Shown here one piece after another: positions 12,742-17,021 of a DNA stretch of 17,021 nt. Below the pieces are notes generated by a model. It saw nothing but the letters and a program-made list of their open reading frames with translations. It was not told the origin of the DNA and did not search any database. Every line of letters starts with the position of its first letter. The stretch's first letter is position 1. The position numbers were made by a program, and so were the translations under genes. Origin of the DNA: Parachlamydiaceae bacterium (GTDB lineage Bacteria; Chlamydiota; Chlamydiia; Chlamydiales; Parachlamydiaceae); assembly GCA_013698165.1 (NCBI GenBank), contig JACCVN010000541.1:1-17021 (forward strand). The letters run 5' to 3'.

Positions 12742-13581
12742 ATGATAAGTCCTTCAAAGCCAGATTTCGATACCGTTATCGATGCCAAGAGCATTCAAAG
12801 ACAATATATAAAAGATATATTGCGTCATCGAGAGCTCATCTACTTTTTTTCCTGGAGGGATATTTTAGTTCGCTATAAGCAAGCGTTTTTTGGAATAGCC
12901 TGGGCATTGCTTCGTCCGCTCTTGACAATGTTTCTGTTTACGCTAGTTTTTAGCCGTATGGCCCATCTGCCCTCTGAAAATGTCAGTTATCCACTTTTTG
13001 TGCTTGCAGGAATGCTCCCTTGGCAGATTTTTTCAAATACGATTGCAGATAGTTGCCATTGTATGTTGAATAATTCAAATCTCATTTTAAAAGTCTATTT
13101 TCCCAGGATAATTATTCCTTCATCACAGATGATCGTGCATCTCGTAGATTTTCTCATTGGGCTTGTGATGTTGATTATCTTGGCGATATTTTTAGGGGCT
13201 ATAGACCCTTTGACATTTTTTGCTTTTCCGATATTTGTGATATTGACCGCCTTTTTATGTCTTGGCGGAGCATTTTGGCTTTCTGCTTTGGCAGTAAAGT
13301 ATCGAGATTTCAGATTTATTATTCCCTTTGTGGTTCAGTTTGGGATGTTTCTGTCTCCTGTTGGTTACGGGACCTTTTTGATTCCGGAAAAATGGATTTG
13401 GTTTTACCAACTCAATCCTTTAGTGGGAATCATTGATGGTTTTCGTTGGAGCTTTTTTGGAATTTCATATCCCTACTTTGTCGACTCTTTAGTGATTTCA
13501 ACAGTTATGACGTTGGTAATATTGATCACTGGATTTTGGTATTTTCGAAATTTAGAACAAACGCTTGCGGACAGCCTTTAA
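12742..13581 (+). CDS. Polysaccharide ABC exporter permease (Wzm/TagG type)
   Basis: This is the membrane subunit of an ABC-2 type exporter, 279 residues. After a cytosolic N-terminus it shows the family-typical SWRDILVRYKQAFFGIAWALLRPLL entry region and about six membrane segments, with FPRIIIPSSQMI in the middle, a KYRDFRFIIPFVVQ loop, SPVGYGTFLIPEKW and NPLVGIIDGFRW. Such permeases move lipid-linked O-antigen or teichoic-type polymers across the inner membrane. The ATPase gene starts 2 nt after its stop, so the two form one exporter. The frame extends to ATG 12655, overlapping the preceding gene by 34 bp. The ATG at 12742 is preferred on family length, though its ribosome site is poor. Confidence 0.88.
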   Translation: MISPSKPDFDTVIDAKSIQRQYIKDILRHRELIYFFSWRDILVRYKQAFFGIAWALLRPLLTMFLFTLVFSRMAHLPSENVSYPLFVLAGMLPWQIFSNTIADSCHCMLNNSNLILKVYFPRIIIPSSQMIVHLVDFLIGLVMLIILAIFLGAIDPLTFFAFPIFVILTAFLCLGGAFWLSALAVKYRDFRFIIPFVVQFGMFLSPVGYGTFLIPEKWIWFYQLNPLVGIIDGFRWSFFGISYPYFVDSLVISTVMTLVILITGFWYFRNLEQTLADSL

Positions 13582-13583
13582 AG

Positions 13584-14837
13584 ATGACAAATGATATCGA
13601 AATTACAGATCTTTCGAAAAAGTATCAGATTTGTCATGATCCACAAGCCATGTATTCCACATTGCGCGAGACACTAGCCTTTAATGCCAAAAAGGCCTTA
13701 ATGAGACTGCGAGCGCCATTTTCATCTTCTAAAAACCCGAGAGTTTACGAAGAGTTTTGGGCATTAAAAGATGTTAACCTCACAGTTAAAAAAGGGGACC
13801 GAGTAGGAATCATCGGCCGCAATGGCGCAGGCAAATCGACATTGCTGAAGATCCTTTCGAAAATCATAAGCCCAACTACCGGTCATTTGAAAATGCGTGG
13901 AAGAGTCGCAAGCCTTCTGGAAGTAGGTACAGGCTTTCATCCTGAGTTGACAGGAAAGGAAAATATATTTCTCAATGGAGCAATTCTTGGAATGAAAAGG
14001 CATGAGATCAGCACAAAATTCGATGCTATTGTCAATTTTGCTGAAGTCGATAAATTTTTAGATACTCCTGTGAAGCGGTATTCCAGTGGGATGATTGCAA
14101 GGCTTGGATTTGCAATTGCTGCCCATTTAGATCCTGATATTTTGATTATTGATGAGGTATTGGCAGTAGGTGATGCGGCATTTCAGGAAAAATGTTTAAA
14201 GACATTGAATGAGCTAGGTGGGGCTGGTAGGACAGTTTTATTTGTGAGTCACGACATCAACGCCGTCATGAACCTTTGTAACAGGGGAGTGTATCTGGAT
14301 AAAGGTAAAGTTGTCGCTGCTGGTCCCATAGATGCTTGTGTTGATGCCTATATGCGGCATGTGCAGACCATTTCTACACAATGGCAAGGAAATCTTGGGG
14401 ATGATCATATCCGTTTTACTAAGATGAGAATCATGTCTGATCAACATAGTAAGGAATTCTTCTATCAAAATGAAAGTGCGATTATTGAAATAGAATATGA
14501 GATTTTTAAGCCCTCCAAAGAAATTACCATTTCAATAGGGGTATGGAACCAACGTAATCAATTGCTTGCCCACTCAGGGCATTTTGAAAGCTCTGAAGCT
14601 GTTGCGCAGTTTTTTCAGAAAGGAAAGCGTCGGATATCTTTTATGCTTGATGCGCGCCTCTTTCATGAGGGGGAGTATTTCATTAAACTTGAATGTGGTG
14701 GATATCACAATCGAAGGGTAATTTGCGATGATATCATCTTAAAATTCCCTGTTTATTCACAAAGTGCAACCATTAATTCCTGCCGAACTAACCCTCGGAC
14801 GGGAATATCTTTAGGAAATCGATGGACATTGATGTAG
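13584..14837 (+). CDS. Polysaccharide ABC exporter ATPase with Wzt-like C-terminal domain
   Basis: This is the ATP-binding partner of the preceding permease, 417 residues. The Walker A motif is GRNGAGKST (78-86), the signature YSSGMIARLGFA, Walker B ILIIDEVLAVGD, and the switch histidine is in FVSHD. The first 60 residues precede the core strand as in Wzt/TagH proteins. After about residue 250 comes a beta-rich extension of roughly 160 residues (from QWQGNLGDDHIRF to the end). It corresponds in place and length to the Wzt C-terminal carbohydrate-binding domain, which recognises the finished polymer end in O-antigen export. This favours a specific polysaccharide cargo. The ATG is 2 nt after the permease stop, and the 3' end overlaps the glycosyltransferase start by 16 nt. 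Confidence 0.9.
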   Translation: MTNDIEITDLSKKYQICHDPQAMYSTLRETLAFNAKKALMRLRAPFSSSKNPRVYEEFWALKDVNLTVKKGDRVGIIGRNGAGKSTLLKILSKIISPTTGHLKMRGRVASLLEVGTGFHPELTGKENIFLNGAILGMKRHEISTKFDAIVNFAEVDKFLDTPVKRYSSGMIARLGFAIAAHLDPDILIIDEVLAVGDAAFQEKCLKTLNELGGAGRTVLFVSHDINAVMNLCNRGVYLDKGKVVAAGPIDACVDAYMRHVQTISTQWQGNLGDDHIRFTKMRIMSDQHSKEFFYQNESAIIEIEYEIFKPSKEITISIGVWNQRNQLLAHSGHFESSEAVAQFFQKGKRRISFMLDARLFHEGEYFIKLECGGYHNRRVICDDIILKFPVYSQSATINSCRTNPRTGISLGNRWTLM

Positions 14838-15790
14838 GGCCTATTAACAAGGAAATGGTTGCGATTTTATTAGCGACTTATAATGGTGATAAATACCTTG
14901 AAGAGCAGCTTCATTCAATTTTCGATCAAAGCCATGCCCATTTTCGCATATTTATAAGAGATGATTGTTCTAAAGATAAGACCTTATCCATTCTCAAAGA
15001 CTTTGAAAGCAGATATCCCCAACAGATGACTCTTCTGCCTTCACAAAAACAGCTGGGAGCAAAAGGAAATTTTTCTGAATTGATGAGCCATGTCAAGGCC
15101 TACAGCTATGTGATGTTTTGTGATCAAGATGATTTTTGGCTCAGAGATAAAATCGCATTGACACTTGCAAAGATGAAAGTGTTAGAAAATCAGCACGGAA
15201 AAACGATCCCTCTTCTTGTGCATACCGATTTGAAAGTGGCCAACGCTCAATTGCAAGTGATCGACCAGTCATTTTGGCATTACAGCCAGCTTTATCCTTG
15301 CCGTTCTCAGCAACTGAATCGGTTGATCGTTCAAAATGTTGTTACTGGTTGTACAATGATGCTTAATAATCCACTTTTAAATCTCGCTATGCCGATACCT
15401 CAAGAGGCAATTATGCATGATTGGTGGATAGCACTTACCGCATCGGCATTTGGAAAAATTGGCACTGTTAAATTATCGACAATGCTTTATCGGCAGCATT
15501 CTAAAAATACTTTGGGTGCGCAAAACTTCCGTAGTCTGAGTACAATAAAAAAAGGGATCGTTCGATTGATGCGTCGTCAAGAGATCCCTCAGAAATACCT
15601 GCAAGCTGAAAAATTTTTGGAACGTTTTCAAACTCAATTCAACAAGCAACAACAAAGTATGCTTGAGGCATTTATATCACAGCCAAAGAACCGATGGGCA
15701 AGAAAACGCTATCTGATGATAAAACATCGTTTTTTTAAGAACGGTCTTTTACGCAATTTTACTCAGCTCATTTGCGGAATAAACTTTTAG
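14822..15790 (+). CDS. Family 2 glycosyltransferase (rhamnosyltransferase-like)
   Basis: This is a 322-residue GT-A fold glycosyltransferase. The N-terminus reads VAILLATYNGDKYLEEQL, the nucleotide-binding site IRDDCSKDKT, the metal-binding DXD equivalent CDQDDFW, and a later acidic motif MHDWWIAL is a candidate catalytic base region. The sequence style resembles enzymes that add rhamnose or a related deoxysugar to O-antigen cores, but the donor cannot be deduced. It overlaps the ATPase gene by 16 nt with AGGA at 14812-14815 before its ATG, so it is co-translated with the exporter and probably builds or modifies the exported polymer. No membrane segment is seen. The basic C-terminus may contact the membrane. 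Confidence 0.88.
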   Translation: MDIDVGPINKEMVAILLATYNGDKYLEEQLHSIFDQSHAHFRIFIRDDCSKDKTLSILKDFESRYPQQMTLLPSQKQLGAKGNFSELMSHVKAYSYVMFCDQDDFWLRDKIALTLAKMKVLENQHGKTIPLLVHTDLKVANAQLQVIDQSFWHYSQLYPCRSQQLNRLIVQNVVTGCTMMLNNPLLNLAMPIPQEAIMHDWWIALTASAFGKIGTVKLSTMLYRQHSKNTLGAQNFRSLSTIKKGIVRLMRRQEIPQKYLQAEKFLERFQTQFNKQQQSMLEAFISQPKNRWARKRYLMIKHRFFKNGLLRNFTQLICGINF

Positions 15791-15796
15791 GGTTGC

Positions 15797-15813
15797 TGCT
15801 ACGAGATGTAGCA
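15797..15813. repeat. Hairpin, copy 2 of the dispersed AGA-loop repeat
   Basis: TGCTACG (15797-15803) pairs with TGTAGCA (15807-15813) across the loop AGA, with one G-T pair. The surrounding sequence aligns with 4697-4724 (shared pattern GCTGCT-R-CGAGA-Y-G-Y-AGCA, then CYACAA). It sits between the glycosyltransferase stop and the mfd ribosome site. Confidence 0.6.
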
Positions 15814-15834
15814 ATCTACAATTAGGACCTCTAT

Positions 15835-17021
15835 ATGTTAGATGAAATTTTGGAAAGTGAGCAAGTACAGCTTTTGCAAAAGGCTTTGCAAGATGGAGAA
15901 TCTGTGCTCGTTGAAGGCTTGTGGAATGCTCCCAAGGCATTGATTGCTGCTTTAGCACAAAAAGCAACGGGCAAGCATGTGCTATTGTTAACAGGAGCAA
16001 GCATTGAAGAAACCCGCCTTTTTTATGATTTTTCTCCTTTCACGAGTTGCCCAGTCATCGATTTTCCCGCGTGGGAGACATTGCCTTCCGAAAATATTTC
16101 TCCGAGTCCCGATATTGTAGGCGAGCGCTATCAGGCTTTGCGAGGGATTCTTGCTACGGACCAGCCAAAGATTATTTTGACCAGCTTGCAAGCTTGCTTG
16201 CAGAAGCTGCTGCCACCTGCCTCTTTTACCCAATTAAATGTTCAGTTGAAAGTTGGGGAGACCTTTGAACATCAGACACTCATTGACAGACTGGTAGCAA
16301 TGGGATATCAGCGTTGTTCTGTGGCCTCAGATAAAGGGGAGTTTGCTGTCAGAGGAGGCATCATTGACGTCTTTCCGGTTTCATCTCCGGATCCCTATCG
16401 CATAGAGTTTTGGGGCGATGAAATTGAATCGATACGGATTTTTGATCCTATAGGTCAAAAGTCAGTGCGGCAAGTAGATCACGTCGAAATGGTTCCGGCT
16501 CAAGAGTTGGAACTGATAAAAGATCGCAGCAAGTTGAGTACTCTGCTTGATTATTTGGGCGCTAATACAGTTGTGATCTTTGACGATCTGCTGGCATTGG
16601 AAGATCGCTATGCTTCTCTTGTGTCTATGTGCGGGACACCGACAGGATCTTTTAGTACCATAGAGATGTTCCTTGATCAAGTTGAGCCATTGCAAAAGTT
16701 ATTTTGGAGTCAAAATGCGATTGAAGAGTTGACAGAAGTAAAGATGCTTGAAGCTCCTACAAAGTACTATTCTGCAAAAGCGCCGCTCCATCGCATCAGC
16801 TTTGAAATGTACAATCGCCAATTAGCTGCCACACGCTGGCAGAGCCCCTTCCTATCAATCGCTGATCTTTTGGTTCCTGACTCAGAAGATGTTTCTGGTT
16901 TGGATCTCTTGTTATCATTATCGAACTTGCCTCCAGAATTTCGACTCTTTCTTTTATGCGGCAGTGAGTTAGATGAAGAGTCATTGCAAAAAAAAATTCA
17001 CGATGCTCAAGTTATCCTACC
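15835..17021 (+). CDS. mfd: Transcription-repair coupling factor Mfd, N-terminal part
   Basis: The frame is open from the ATG to the right edge: 395 complete codons, a fragment of a protein normally over 1,000 residues. Mfd removes RNA polymerase stalled at DNA damage and recruits UvrA. The visible part is the UvrB-homology region. Landmarks are LVEGLWNAPKAL near residue 27, FPAWETLPSENISPSPDIVGERY, the UvrB-like GEFAVRGGIIDVFPVSS, and RIEFWGDEIESIRIFDP. The RNA-polymerase-binding and motor domains must lie beyond the window. AGGA at 15824-15827, 7 nt before the ATG, supports the start. It follows the glycosyltransferase by 44 bp with a hairpin between, so it may be partly co-transcribed. Confidence 0.93.
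   Translation, partial: MLDEILESEQVQLLQKALQDGESVLVEGLWNAPKALIAALAQKATGKHVLLLTGASIEETRLFYDFSPFTSCPVIDFPAWETLPSENISPSPDIVGERYQALRGILATDQPKIILTSLQACLQKLLPPASFTQLNVQLKVGETFEHQTLIDRLVAMGYQRCSVASDKGEFAVRGGIIDVFPVSSPDPYRIEFWGDEIESIRIFDPIGQKSVRQVDHVEMVPAQELELIKDRSKLSTLLDYLGANTVVIFDDLLALEDRYASLVSMCGTPTGSFSTIEMFLDQVEPLQKLFWSQNAIEELTEVKMLEAPTKYYSAKAPLHRISFEMYNRQLAATRWQSPFLSIADLLVPDSEDVSGLDLLLSLSNLPPEFRLFLLCGSELDEESLQKKIHDAQVIL

Noticed and set aside
15749..16268. Minus- and plus-strand frames across the start of mfd
   Set aside because: They are shadows of the mfd reading frame, which shows UvrB-homology motifs and runs off the window.

Overview
The window looks like chromosomal DNA from an environmental (amoeba-associated) member of the Chlamydiae, most likely Parachlamydia-like. 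Three things point there. A stand-alone SWIB-domain protein is a chlamydial hallmark. The cluster HAD phosphatase / truA / ispD / LpxG-type phosphoesterase / SWIB matches, as I recall it, the C. trachomatis CT464-CT460 order. Several family assignments (LpxG, YhhQ-type transporter) are also at home in this phylum. The assignment comes from gene content and recalled synteny, not from a search.

Layout, left to right. Positions 1-321 carry no gene but are packed with small hairpins. A predicted lipoprotein with a zinc-peptidase (M15-like) signature follows on the minus strand (322-1266), bracketed by two copies of a dispersed repeat. A plus-strand HAD phosphatase converges on a tight minus-strand operon lpxG-ispD-truA (4515 down to 2062), with the SWIB gene upstream of it. 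Between SWIB and lpxG lie a perfect hairpin and a GC-rich hexamer repeat. Divergent from SWIB is a 741-residue nucleotidyltransferase that closely resembles the plant plastid UDP-glucose pyrophosphorylase UGP3. Next come tRNA-Leu(CAG) and lepA, then a 250-bp non-coding structure made of inverted and direct repeats.

The right half holds a YhhQ/VUT-family membrane protein (minus), an Fpg/Nei-family DNA glycosylase that lacks the usual N-terminal proline, a small acidic ORF (minus), a 354-bp gene-free stretch, and a YchJ-like protein. A polysaccharide-export module follows: Wzm-type permease, Wzt-type ATPase with a C-terminal carbohydrate-binding-like domain, and a family 2 glycosyltransferase. 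The window ends inside mfd, which is open to the right edge.

Functionally the window mixes housekeeping (LepA, TruA, Mfd, tRNA) with envelope biology: lipid A synthesis, isoprenoid precursors, UDP-sugar formation and polysaccharide export. The most interesting items are the UGP3-like enzyme, the Wzm/Wzt/GT2 module in a phylum best known for truncated LPS, and at least four distinct intergenic repeat or hairpin families. I see no transposase, integrase, phage gene, CRISPR array or rRNA.
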